A model generated the notes under the pieces. That model did no database searches. It was not told where the DNA came from and saw only the letters and a program-made list of their open reading frames with translations. A DNA stretch of 23,694 bases from a virus. The stretch is taken from positions 1 to 23,694 of the IMG/VR virus record IMGVR_UViG_3300033985_000055; one strand, given 5' to 3'. The position numbers were made by a program, and so were the translations under genes. The number at the start of each line of letters is the position of its first letter. Positions within the stretch are counted from its first letter, which is position 1. Of the stretch, positions 13,101-19,743 are shown piece by piece.

Positions 13101-13151
13101 TCCCTGTATGTTCTGTTCTTCTTCTTCTTCAAACCACAATTTCTCTGCCAT
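7128..13151 (-). CDS. Giant internal virion/ejection protein with zincin-like HEXXXH motif (gp16-like position)
   Basis: A 2007-residue protein, the largest in the window, in the place of T7 gp16. It is mostly helical. A Gly/Ala-rich hydrophobic stretch lies at about residues 293-325 (WMLLAGLGLGAATGVGAAAG) and another near 1851-1870 (FMLWGLVVPAMALTWM). Around 800-860 is a metallopeptidase-like segment of the polyvalent-protein type: ALHEFAGHFAIEHLL (HEFAGH at 802-807), then EQIARGFEAYLMEG, then WLLEIYREMAALG. The C-terminal ~500 residues resemble the end domain of large polyvalent phage proteins. No lytic transglycosylase motif was recognised. It probably enters the host with the DNA, forms part of a conduit across the envelope and may carry a peptidase. 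The ATG overlaps the preceding stop as TGATG, with AGGAG upstream. Confidence 0.75.
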   Translation of the reverse strand: MAEKLWFEEEEEQNIQGVNIPSDIANNIAAASLILQQRKQQPYMPKQPLIDAYKTFGDISSDQLAHYQKMADDYGYTMATIMNFPEVRDEIEKRGETLTPNNYDWDLFVLSAPKMASILAREVYRMGIVRDDLDNIKQTEATLSRPFIPVIQDRKLTERRPAFSRSTQERQRIHERSIRAGTWAPVDFGPGRIAKELATTYRHGAASTYEGILHGRYVAEREGLPTLWMPDIIDIGAKVQGITVEERMNYWTQYRKALEEDPYFTDWYRDKNIFGKLIYGFAQYAGQTYAWVTTAAGQATWMLLAGLGLGAATGVGAAAGASALLPAGTTATTAGTTATTAATAMTQPQITSKFAQWAWRYGMMRAVQFSEMSGNYRDMEAERDLYGRGLGPTDMAKVAYVASIPQAAIEMMQLGLALSWVPVKWFRPMYKMLAPTSAIASNFLNNPSFLRLFSREAARAALDLTNEMAEEFLQGSVGALANRYLKYTSGQPFALPGFTEEFLDPLEEAKMAFYSFGLWNMLGLGGRAIELKTQIDEYNQNREILETLNEAVNESNTKERSLITFGRNIKDMVDGTPRERVYIPVRQWQNYWQDRGVDPQEAAADMGLENEYRRAVDESNVLSTDRDPNVEKEFLEALDDDGAKMSIPMEIYASRIAGTELHEGLAKYVAFSETGITERELENAKASLEREIDSFTEDLDARARSLRTLQENIRIKLMDAGLDLDQAETVAEINARVLSTVAKYVGEDQQTMLNNLTVIRDENGEASVQFKQAPRGGISFDQDSGKAIIRIFKETDVSTALHEFAGHFAIEHLLRAENMGTISEAGARDLAVLRSWVGAEKELTTEQKEQIARGFEAYLMEGKAPTPEVLTIFEKIKRWLLEIYREMAALGVELSDDVRSVFDRWILLEDEADAVMQRQHLDRIMEVAEQAGISTDNLETLAQLVNKAVREQHSSLVKEGVKPLVDRLQNTLGDRRKQIKKEVSDMIRSQPVYQMISVMRRPKSRFSFSKQEILDVFGEEGLKVFRNMYKTEGGNISLSDAVAMFGFADINEMYTELATALPIADVIRRAYQDNLNREIQSGAFGDGLREIAEKATHNDDMLASLVLESLILDARTTKQNLVEASTKRAQMMRANAKLLILRDVVSDVSPARYFAQAAKYALKYEQAVLDGEYEAAVYYKDLQAQNFALAREAIEVREQVKRGIELIRKYQNRGRKTYGLPLEVLNVIAELVDAVDASRRTVNEREVRDALRQYIDERRALGEEVDLPEDIIHSVELKPIDEMTVGEFYDLINAIKTIEYIGKLEQKFLEAGRQESFDKVKKILLDQVNSITVDKGERAGMLNPTLMQKLKDGLDKRIMDHNRVDFLVKILDNFEDFGAFRDAIYNPLERATNEAMIRQYEAAQRITEILNKHYPQKEMRKWYKQWLPTSLLAGERMNRDNMLAIALNYLNVEGRERLITGFGLTEEAIESWLNENMTEADWGFVKDVIAFLESFWPEVEALMVDVTGLRPKKVEPAGMMTPYGWVAGGYYPIAYDRRLSTHKFYTNSNMDDNIRLISGARSMIAGYAKPRLVTVGEDAKLMLSVTPVLAKHVADITEDLAFKRAIRDVRRIINDPDIRGAITRALGNHAIEQFDKWLDHIQSGFAPALTSTQRMLRRARMGATMVGLGLRMSPALAQVLGYSSAAVMIGPARTAHAIISFYSDPTSWKEKAKFVHDKSPFMRFRQQSWDRDVAATMKRMIQAGTMDQIREMGFYFIGFMDASVTIPVWLEAYNMKIEEGLSEQRAIEYADMVIRQTQNVGRAIDLVTKQRGSELDQLFSMFYSFMGTLRNMTYLETQHLIKKGDVARFAAFMLWGLVVPAMALTWMRQGGPNDEDPWDDEAEWWRWAKWSAKNTFGYYMGTWILLRDFFGIFSGYENYQFSPAVGAYQSVANVVNYMYKAFEDSEKALPERLQNLAKASYTAAEYWWRLPTKGLRQNFAYLMEYWMSEQYNKEFEWRRFLFNTQKK
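12131..12172 (-). repeat. Two perfect 21-bp tandem repeats inside the giant ejection gene
   Basis: The unit CAGTGGTAGCAGTAGTACCAG (written here on the plus strand as two parts, CAGTGGTAGC and AGTAGTACCAG) occurs twice in a row without mismatch, preceded on the left by a degenerate partial copy. It is in phase with the reading frame and encodes a repeated AGTTATT heptapeptide next to the first hydrophobic segment, at about residues 327-340. Loss or gain of a unit would keep the frame. Confidence 0.85.
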
Positions 13152-14977
13152 CAGCGCTTTCTCCTATCAATAGGCATACCACCAAGTACTTCCCATGCTG
13201 GAACCCATTCGCCATCCCTGTCCATATACCATTGCAAGCTGCCATCTGGAGCTTCTCTAAGTACGCCACCCATTCTATATATTTCATAACCTCTCAATTT
13301 GTTCTTTTGGAAGAAACCCTGAGATACCACTACTTCTTCCATCAACGCATCAGCAAGATCATAATATGTAGTTGGCTTTATTGAAGCTCGACCAGTAGTC
13401 CCAGCCATGGCATCAATATATTCAAGATATGCTTCCTTAAATTCAAGATAACTTCTCAGGCTTTCTGGTGACTTAAAGTATTTATTCTTAACATATGTAT
13501 CTACATCAGAAGGAATGTTTCCACTATAGTCTGGATTAAGATATACATTTGAATTTTTCTGTACTACGTCTCTTATTATTGACTCAACCTCAGGATTACT
13601 TAAGATACGTTTTTCTGCAGCCTCTTTTTTTGCAATAGCATCATATACGTCACTTGATAATCTTGGCAAAAGCGCTTCTGAAATATTATTATCATCCACA
13701 GCCCTATAAATAGAATCGTAAAGTCCTGGATGTACATCTCTTGTACGCCATGCTTGGTAAATTGTCTTCTGTTCTTCTTTTGTAAACCTTCCACCAAGAG
13801 CAGCAAATATTTCAGCTTCGCTTTTAAAGGCCTCTGGATGTTCGGGTGGCAATGTTACTCTCCATAAAATATAATCAAAATCCTTAAAACTCTGCCATCT
13901 GCCTACATCTGATTTCTCATAATTAGATCGTACTTGGTTTTGCAAGCTCAACTTATCTTTAGGATCTAAATTAGATTCTTCAATTATTTTGATAGCATCG
14001 GTCAAAGAGCCAGCAGATGAAATCCTAACCACAATAGAATTTAAATAATTATCATAACGTTCTGCCTCAAATCTTCGTTCATCCACATAAATACCCTGCA
14101 CGTATGTCATAAGCTTATTTTCTCTTTCGCCACTAAAATTTTCTCTAATATACTCTAAGGCTCCCTCTTCGTTCTGTAGACCAAACTGCTGAAATATTTT
14201 GTACCCAGTTTCTTGGACAAATATAACTTCTTCTTTATCTTTAATAAAGCCTTCTATCTTAGTCTGGTTGGCAGTGCTTATCTTGTCTTTATTTTGTTCA
14301 TAGTAATCTTTAGCAGCTTCAAGCTCATCGTTCGCCAATAAATTAGAAATAATGCCACTGTGTACATTATTGTGCCATTCATCCATAGCAAGTTTTACTG
14401 GCTCTTCACCATAACTACCATAAATAGCTGTAGCTACACGCTCTGCCTCTTGAGTAAAAGCAGCCATAGCTTCGGGATCACCCTTAGATGCTATAGCTGC
14501 TTCTGTGAGAGATGCAAGATTTGCATTAAGTTGTTGTACTCTAGCTTTTTGCATTTCAGCAGCTTCGTGTTTAGAAATCTGGCTTTGATATGCTGGTAGT
14601 TGTCGTAACATTGATTGTATCAATACATTTCCTTGATTAGTGTTTTCTGCTTTAACGGCAATTTCTTCAATTATTTTATTGTATTCTTCAACAAAAGTTT
14701 TATATATTCCATCTGCTTCTAAACCCTGCTTAAGCATTAGTCCATTCTCGCCATACAAAATATTAGTAACACGTTGCTGGGCTTCAACCGTAAGGTTTAA
14801 ACCTTTGATTGCATCTCTTTCATCTTGCATACGCTTGGCATGAGCTTCTAATTCTGCCCCAGCTTGAGACAATGCAGATGCAATGGTTCCACCAAAAGCT
14901 TCAGGCCCAGGAGCCGTGGCCGTTGGTGTTGGAGGATTTTTTATTGTTTCTTGTGGGATTAATCTAGGTACTCTCAT
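13151..14977 (-). CDS. Internal virion protein, gp15-like position
   Basis: A 608-residue, soluble, almost wholly helical protein. The N-terminus is Pro-rich (PRLIPQETIKNPPTPTATAP), followed by an amphipathic region of the kind seen in podovirus ejection proteins (ALSQAGAELEAHAKRMQDER, AQQRVTNILYGENGLMLKQG). The C-terminus is basic (GGMPIDRRKR). It lies between a gp14-like and a gp16-like gene, the order of the T7 ejection proteins, and starts two bases after the upstream stop. No catalytic motif is visible. It probably joins the periplasmic tunnel during DNA entry. Assignment is from position, length and composition rather than a recognised motif. Confidence 0.65.
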   Translation of the reverse strand: MRVPRLIPQETIKNPPTPTATAPGPEAFGGTIASALSQAGAELEAHAKRMQDERDAIKGLNLTVEAQQRVTNILYGENGLMLKQGLEADGIYKTFVEEYNKIIEEIAVKAENTNQGNVLIQSMLRQLPAYQSQISKHEAAEMQKARVQQLNANLASLTEAAIASKGDPEAMAAFTQEAERVATAIYGSYGEEPVKLAMDEWHNNVHSGIISNLLANDELEAAKDYYEQNKDKISTANQTKIEGFIKDKEEVIFVQETGYKIFQQFGLQNEEGALEYIRENFSGERENKLMTYVQGIYVDERRFEAERYDNYLNSIVVRISSAGSLTDAIKIIEESNLDPKDKLSLQNQVRSNYEKSDVGRWQSFKDFDYILWRVTLPPEHPEAFKSEAEIFAALGGRFTKEEQKTIYQAWRTRDVHPGLYDSIYRAVDDNNISEALLPRLSSDVYDAIAKKEAAEKRILSNPEVESIIRDVVQKNSNVYLNPDYSGNIPSDVDTYVKNKYFKSPESLRSYLEFKEAYLEYIDAMAGTTGRASIKPTTYYDLADALMEEVVVSQGFFQKNKLRGYEIYRMGGVLREAPDGSLQWYMDRDGEWVPAWEVLGGMPIDRRKR

Positions 14978-14979
14978 AA

Positions 14980-15537
14980 TTACTTACCTAGGGGCTGGCC
15001 CATCCAGTCCCATTTATCAGAAAAATTAGTAACAGCTGTCCCAAGGTGGGTTAACCCTCCTATAATCCCAGCAGTTCTTGCTTGTCTACCAGTAGCACGG
15101 GCTACATCAGCCTGATATCTTTCCATGTTGGCACGGTTGCCATAACCCCATTGGTCTAGCATAGCATTATATCTGATTGTGGCGGCATCTTGCTCTATGC
15201 TCCACTGTGTACTGAGCAAAACATCCAAAGGACTTCCTGCATCAGGGATAAGACCAGCAGCACCAAAGGCAGCACGCTGAGCACCTTTGGTAAGCTCACC
15301 TCTCATTCTCAATTGTCTTTCTTCTTGAGCAGCTCTTTCTGCTGATATAGCAGCCTTGCTTTCTTCAATCTGAGCGTTGTATTCTGCAGCCCTTGCTTGA
15401 GCTTCAGCGCTTTGTTGAGCGGCTCTACCGTACATTACTGGAGCGGCTACTGACATCACAGTGCCTAGCCCACCAAGGAATGCAGGAACACTACTAAATG
15501 TATTACTTACCCAGGTTGTAAGTGCATTAATGCACAT
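14980..15537 (-). CDS. Internal virion protein, gp14-like
   Basis: A 185-residue protein. A hydrophobic segment near the N-terminus (about residues 14-35: SVPAFLGGLGTVMSVAAPVM) is followed by an Ala/Glu-rich coiled coil (QQSAEAQARAAEYNAQIEES, then KAAISAERAAQEERQLRMRG), a conserved-looking AAGLIPDAGSPLDVLL stretch and a helical tail. This arrangement is typical of T7 gp14-type ejection proteins, which insert in the outer membrane at the start of DNA entry. The frame is open back to 15588, but the ATG at 15537 has AGGAG upstream and removes an unlikely N-terminal extension. It overlaps the GNAT gene by 11 bases. Confidence 0.75.
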   Translation of the reverse strand: MCINALTTWVSNTFSSVPAFLGGLGTVMSVAAPVMYGRAAQQSAEAQARAAEYNAQIEESKAAISAERAAQEERQLRMRGELTKGAQRAAFGAAGLIPDAGSPLDVLLSTQWSIEQDAATIRYNAMLDQWGYGNRANMERYQADVARATGRQARTAGIIGGLTHLGTAVTNFSDKWDWMGQPLGK

Positions 15538-16006
15538 CTCTATCACTCCTAACCCAAACCATCTTATAAAACCTAGCTGAAGCATCAACGCCAGGATAAA
15601 TTTCTTCTAAAATCTTAAATCCAACCCATTCAAGCATCTTTATCACTTCAGTGTTTTTTGAATATATTATACATTCAAGCGCATTAAACCTGTTTTGTAA
15701 ATCCTTCATTATTTTCTTGAAATGCTTTAAAAATATAATACCATATTTATTGATAAGACTTGAACATATAAGCCAAGGATACGCTCGTTTAGTTAATTTA
15801 GATAACTCACGAAACCCAAACATAGCCGCAATTCTACCATCTATAGTAACAGCATATACTTCGTCGGACATGTTTACAGATTGCATCAATGCGTCTTTGT
15901 CTGCTGAGCCAAATAATGCGATTAGCTCGGCAATATTACCAGGATGTAACGATTCTATAATTTGATCTATGTGATGGTCTTGGCATACCTCAGTCCTAAT
16001 CTCCAT
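15527..16006 (-). CDS. GNAT-like protein, T7 gp13/DUF2833-like
   Basis: A 159-residue protein with a GNAT-type pattern: an N-terminal helical part (IDQIIESLHPGNIAELIALF), central strands (EVYAVTIDGRIAAMFGFREL), and a C-terminal part with NTEVIKMLEWVGFKILEE, the usual place for the conserved helix and strand of acetyltransferases. T7 gp13-like/DUF2833 proteins have this form, are encoded between the tail tube and ejection-protein genes, and are needed for virion maturation; whether they acetylate anything is not known. Here it sits in exactly that place. The ATG has GAGGGT upstream and overlaps the nozzle gene by 11 bases. A clear acetyl-CoA-binding Q/RxxGxG/A motif is not seen, so enzymatic activity is doubtful. 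Confidence 0.72.
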   Translation of the reverse strand: MEIRTEVCQDHHIDQIIESLHPGNIAELIALFGSADKDALMQSVNMSDEVYAVTIDGRIAAMFGFRELSKLTKRAYPWLICSSLINKYGIIFLKHFKKIMKDLQNRFNALECIIYSKNTEVIKMLEWVGFKILEEIYPGVDASARFYKMVWVRSDRDVH

Positions 16007-18332
16007 GGGCTACCCTCACAGTCCAGTTTAATATGTTGAATGGGTATGGATGCCTTTGCTCTATGGTAACCTGGCCATAATAGTCATATTCTGAACTCAA
16101 ATCTTCGGTTAAAACGCCAGAATACAACTCAAGATTTTCATTAGGATAATAAATAGGATACATATCATCTTCTCTTGTCCCAATATAACCAAACCTGCTA
16201 TCCAAAACCTGCAATATAACGTTTGTAGCTCGTCGTCGTGAGCCTGTAGATATGCCTTCTCTAGTTTCATATATCAGCGGAAGAGATTGCATTGTGCCAA
16301 TGTATTGTAATCCAACAACAACATATGAGGCTGTATTTTTTAAAGTAATAGTACCATTCTGCACAGTATGGCCAAAGATTGGCACGCCATCAGCTAAAAC
16401 AACAACTTGCTTACCATTTAAATGGCTTAACCCACTTATCGTAGTAACTGGGTCTCCATCATATGCTACGACAGCACAATCAAGATGCATGGTTTCTGGT
16501 TTTGAACTAAGTTTTTCTACGTATCGGACGTCACTGCCATTGATATTTCTTCTAACTATCATGTATACTTCATCTTCGGTAAGCCCTGGGGCAGATGAAA
16601 TAGATTCAACGACACCACCCACATCGTGCATATGCCAAGCCCACACTTCCTGCTCTTTCATGTATGTAAGACCCAGAAGCTTGCCATCAGACCTAACAAC
16701 CCACAATACGCTCCATGGTTCCTGCTGATAACACCAATCAACAATTGTATAATCATCAAAAAGATGTGTAGCAAAAATAGATAAATCGACACTATCGTAA
16801 CCGTCGCTTTCAAAAGAATACGCAAGGTCACGCACTCTCTTACCAAACTTCTGAACAAAGAGGACTGAAGCTCCAGAAATCATTGGTTCAATAGGATGAC
16901 TGCCTCGATAACCTTGGCTAGAGATATACATAGAGTCTGGGGTAATGGCATTACCCTCAGCGCTTCCAGTAATACGCCATTCACCACCAGTGGTAAGCAC
17001 AATGAGGTCTTTCAATGAAACAATGCCCTGTATTTCATCAAGCGAGCGTGAGCGTATTGGTATCTTAACAGAGTCGTCGGCCTCTATTGGTTCTGAAACT
17101 CCAAAATTATTGTAATCCCCAGTAACGCTTTGCCAAATATCGAATGGACTCGTAGGAGTTCTACCTAAAGTCAATCTATCTTGATGGAACGTAATAACTG
17201 CAGGCCACCCAGGGACATCACCCCAGGCGCCAAGAGACCATTTCTTTGTGGGGGTATTCAGATAAAAACATTTGCGCTTAACTTTGCATCTTACTTGTTT
17301 AGGGGATATATATTGAGTAATCTCTAAAATGCCGTTAAGTTCTTGTCTAGAATATTTTAAAATCCAAGTAAATGGTAATATAACACCTACATTATATAAT
17401 CTTATTTTTGGTATAACATCATTATAATCTTCGGAATTAAGCTCGCCAGTAATTTTTACTCTATTTGTGCTATGCATATTTAGAAAACTATCAAATACTT
17501 GCCAAGTTATTCCATTGTCTATTGAATATTGTATTTCAACAGACGAAGCAATGGTGTAATCATCGACATTTTGAAATGTACCTGTAATTTCAAATTCTCC
17601 ATCTACATCCCATGGACCAGCGAGAACTCCAGAGATTTCTCTATCATCTGCGGTTCCATTAGATATTATTTTAGATTCCATGATATATCTAATATTTATC
17701 AATCTACCTACATCTTCTGGGACAAACATATCAGAAGAAGCTGTAACCGTAACAGTATCGCCAATCTTACCAGTAGAGCCATTATATGAAGATATTGTCA
17801 AAGTATTATCAGTATCGTTTTCTTTCATAAATGGGCCATTTTTAAAATCAAGGTCTTCTAATGACCAATTGTCATTGGCATAACGCTTTAATTGCTTTGG
17901 TCTATGGTGGCCATCTACTATATATAATACATCGGCTGACTGAACGTATCTTATATTAGGAAGATCTGCAAGCTCATACGGAGCAGAAATTTCATAAGGC
18001 AAACCATTCTTAATTATTGGCTTACCATCTACAAAAAACCTCATATATTGATTGCCAACTTCAATATGAATAGATGGTTCGCTTGTAAAACTCATTGGGA
18101 TAAGTATGGCTTTGCCGTTGTTTTTTGTGCTACCTACATACCAAGTACCAGGTCTGAAGCTAGTACCACCATGTGCGAATGGTATAAAATTGCGGCACTT
18201 AGCTAAAGCCACCTTAACCTTCTCAAGGTCAGACCTATACCACAATGCAGGGGCTACTTCACCGCCAACCATTGCAACCTGGTGAGTCTTAAATGTACTG
18301 GACGATGGAGAAGATCCCATATTACGTGCCAT
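15996..18332 (-). CDS. Tail nozzle (tail tubular protein B-like)
   Basis: A 778-residue strand-rich protein. The N-terminus follows the podovirus nozzle pattern: GGEVAPALWYRSDLEKVKVA, NFIPFAHGGTSFRPGTWYVG, ILIPMSFT and RFFVDGKPI, followed by ELADLPNIRYVQSADVLYIV. The later half contains QEPWSVLWVVRSDGKLLGLT and EQEVWAWHMHDVGG, also characteristic of the family. It forms the distal tail tube through which the ejection proteins and DNA leave. It begins on the stop of the adaptor gene (TAATG). Strong family resemblance; ordinary length for the group. Confidence 0.88.
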   Translation of the reverse strand: MARNMGSSPSSSTFKTHQVAMVGGEVAPALWYRSDLEKVKVALAKCRNFIPFAHGGTSFRPGTWYVGSTKNNGKAILIPMSFTSEPSIHIEVGNQYMRFFVDGKPIIKNGLPYEISAPYELADLPNIRYVQSADVLYIVDGHHRPKQLKRYANDNWSLEDLDFKNGPFMKENDTDNTLTISSYNGSTGKIGDTVTVTASSDMFVPEDVGRLINIRYIMESKIISNGTADDREISGVLAGPWDVDGEFEITGTFQNVDDYTIASSVEIQYSIDNGITWQVFDSFLNMHSTNRVKITGELNSEDYNDVIPKIRLYNVGVILPFTWILKYSRQELNGILEITQYISPKQVRCKVKRKCFYLNTPTKKWSLGAWGDVPGWPAVITFHQDRLTLGRTPTSPFDIWQSVTGDYNNFGVSEPIEADDSVKIPIRSRSLDEIQGIVSLKDLIVLTTGGEWRITGSAEGNAITPDSMYISSQGYRGSHPIEPMISGASVLFVQKFGKRVRDLAYSFESDGYDSVDLSIFATHLFDDYTIVDWCYQQEPWSVLWVVRSDGKLLGLTYMKEQEVWAWHMHDVGGVVESISSAPGLTEDEVYMIVRRNINGSDVRYVEKLSSKPETMHLDCAVVAYDGDPVTTISGLSHLNGKQVVVLADGVPIFGHTVQNGTITLKNTASYVVVGLQYIGTMQSLPLIYETREGISTGSRRRATNVILQVLDSRFGYIGTREDDMYPIYYPNENLELYSGVLTEDLSSEYDYYGQVTIEQRHPYPFNILNWTVRVAHGD

Positions 18333-18943
18333 TAGTATCGAGCCCTCCTGTATTTACTTTCATAGTCGCAAACAACGTGGATTGCTTCGTTAGCATTGAT
18401 TTCCTTAGATCCTTCACCCATCTGCATAGATAGCTGCAGTAAGTCTAAGTGTTTGCCTCTATCTCCAGCATGGGCCATTGCTATCTCAGCGGCAAGACGA
18501 GTAGCAAATGCTTGCACAAACATAGATGGGAATGCTTCCTCGCGAATGTTGTTTGTAGTATATATAGCATAAGCATCAGCTTCATTAGTTCCAATTAGAA
18601 GCCTGCCAGTATTTTCATCAGTTATAATTTCATATAAAACTGGTATTTCATCTTTGGTATCTACAGACGCTTTAGAAGTTATCATTCTAATGCATAAGCA
18701 ATCATCGGGATATTCATAGCAGAACTCCCATTTAATATGTTTATAGTCTGATAAAGTTAGTGGTACAGTCCTTTTAGCAAAGCTCCACGAATGCTCCTCT
18801 AAAAAAGAAAATAATGTAGGTTCATATAAATTATGCAATGTTTGAGCTAACGGCGAATCAAGAACCTTGTCATCGACAAGTTGTCTTGAGATGCCTGCTT
18901 TGGCTAAAGCTAAATTCCATATCTGTAAACGGGTAAAACTCAT
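18332..18943 (-). CDS. Tail adaptor (tail tubular protein A/gp11-like)
   Basis: A 203-residue protein starting SFTRLQIWNLALAKAGISRQ and containing LAQTLHNLYEPTLFSFLEEH followed by SWSFAKRTVPL, the standard beginning of podovirus adaptor proteins (T7 gp11, P22 gp4 group), in which helices bind the underside of the portal and the rest seats the nozzle. It directly precedes the nozzle gene, as expected. GAGGGTGA precedes the ATG and lies beside the hairpin at 18964-18984. Family is secure. Confidence 0.85.
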   Translation of the reverse strand: MSFTRLQIWNLALAKAGISRQLVDDKVLDSPLAQTLHNLYEPTLFSFLEEHSWSFAKRTVPLTLSDYKHIKWEFCYEYPDDCLCIRMITSKASVDTKDEIPVLYEIITDENTGRLLIGTNEADAYAIYTTNNIREEAFPSMFVQAFATRLAAEIAMAHAGDRGKHLDLLQLSMQMGEGSKEINANEAIHVVCDYESKYRRARY

Positions 18944-18963
18944 AAATTCACCCTCTTAATATG

Positions 18964-18984
18964 TGAGGGGGCATAGCCCCCTCA
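18964..18984. terminator. Intercistronic hairpin between head and tail genes
   Basis: TGAGGGGGC, loop ATA, GCCCCCTCA: a perfect 9-bp GC-rich stem with a 3-base loop, in the 50-base gap between the SAP-like gene and the tail adaptor. On the minus (transcribed) strand it is followed by CATATTAAG and not by a U-tract, so it is a weak terminator at most. It may protect or process the mRNA and set the ratio of head to tail proteins. Confidence 0.6.
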
Positions 18985-18993
18985 GCTATCATG

Positions 18994-19302
18994 CTATTCT
19001 TTTCTCCTTTTCCTATCGGAACGAATCAATCGAATTATCTCTTGGTTCGTAGCCCCGATAGGAACAGACACGCCTTCCTTGCCTGCCAGCTCAAGTAGTT
19101 CATCCTTTTTCATTTGATTCAAGGTTTTGTATTCCTCCCTTGGATATTCTTGCTTTATATCTTTGACTTCGTTAGTTTTAACCTCGCCAATAGGCTTGAA
19201 CCACTTGGGCACAGGCACACCATCTGGCACAACTACACGCTCACCCTTTTTGCGATATCTATGGCTTAAATCTAGGCAGTCAGTTGTAACCTCATATAAC
19301 AT
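18994..19302 (-). CDS. Small head protein with SAP/Rho-N-like C-terminal domain
   Basis: About 102 residues. The N-terminal half is strand-rich (LYEVTTDCLDLSHRYRKKGE, RVVVPDGVPVPKW); the C-terminal half is a helix-extended-loop-helix of the SAP/Rho-N/HeH type (LNQMKKDELLELAGKEGVSV, then GATNQEIIRLI) with a basic tail (RSDRKRRKE). Small proteins of this form often follow the capsid genes of phages and may bind DNA or the capsid. The ATG at 19302 is spaced from GGTGAT; an in-frame GTG at 19311 would lack a ribosome binding site. No precise function known. Confidence 0.65.
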   Translation of the reverse strand: MLYEVTTDCLDLSHRYRKKGERVVVPDGVPVPKWFKPIGEVKTNEVKDIKQEYPREEYKTLNQMKKDELLELAGKEGVSVPIGATNQEIIRLIRSDRKRRKE

Positions 19303-19313
19303 ATTAATCACCG

Positions 19314-19727
19314 CTAAATATTAGTTTGAGGATTATCGGTTAAATAAATGTCAAGCTTACCACTTGCTATAGTAGTTGGGACAATCTGCGCTCCAATATA
19401 TCTTTTAACTTTTTCTGGCTTAGGTAATCTAACCATGCCAAAACAATATTTATCTTTGAGATTTGCAACCGGAACAACCCCAGAAGTCCACAGAATATCT
19501 GGACTATTAAAATTATTGTTTGTTAATTCATCTTCTGTAACTAACTTGACCTCAACAGACCCTGCACCATCAGTACCAGAACCTACAAATTCGGTCTCAA
19601 CATATGCTACGAAATATAGCTCATTAACGGCGTCGCCAACCTTAACAGTATCTATTATATTTTCTGAAAAAGCTGGCGCATTAGCATCCTGTGCATCGCT
19701 TAAAATTAAATTTTTATCTAGTATCAA
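19314..19727 (-). CDS. Bbp16-like capsid cement protein
   Basis: A 137-residue strand-rich protein starting ILDKNLILSDAQDANAPAFS and containing NIIDTVKVGD, LPKPEKVKRYIGAQIV and ASGKLDIYLTDN. This is the pattern of the Bbp16 family, the cement protein of the BPP-1 head, which forms a jellyroll on the capsid surface and locks the shell. It directly follows the major capsid gene, as in BPP-1. Translation probably starts at a TTG at 19727, which is preceded by AAGGGGGTG at ideal spacing. Family assignment is good though made from memory. Confidence 0.78.
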   Translation of the reverse strand: MILDKNLILSDAQDANAPAFSENIIDTVKVGDAVNELYFVAYVETEFVGSGTDGAGSVEVKLVTEDELTNNNFNSPDILWTSGVVPVANLKDKYCFGMVRLPKPEKVKRYIGAQIVPTTIASGKLDIYLTDNPQTNI

Positions 19728-19743
19728 TCTTTACACCCCCTTA

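Noticed and set aside
16252-16728. Plus-strand open frame of 158 codons
   Set aside because: Antisense to the nozzle gene, which is a strong family match; composition is that of a shadow frame.
18944-18993. Possible tRNA or small RNA in the head-tail gap
   Set aside because: The gap is only about 50 bases and holds a single hairpin; too short for a tRNA and no cloverleaf can be drawn.
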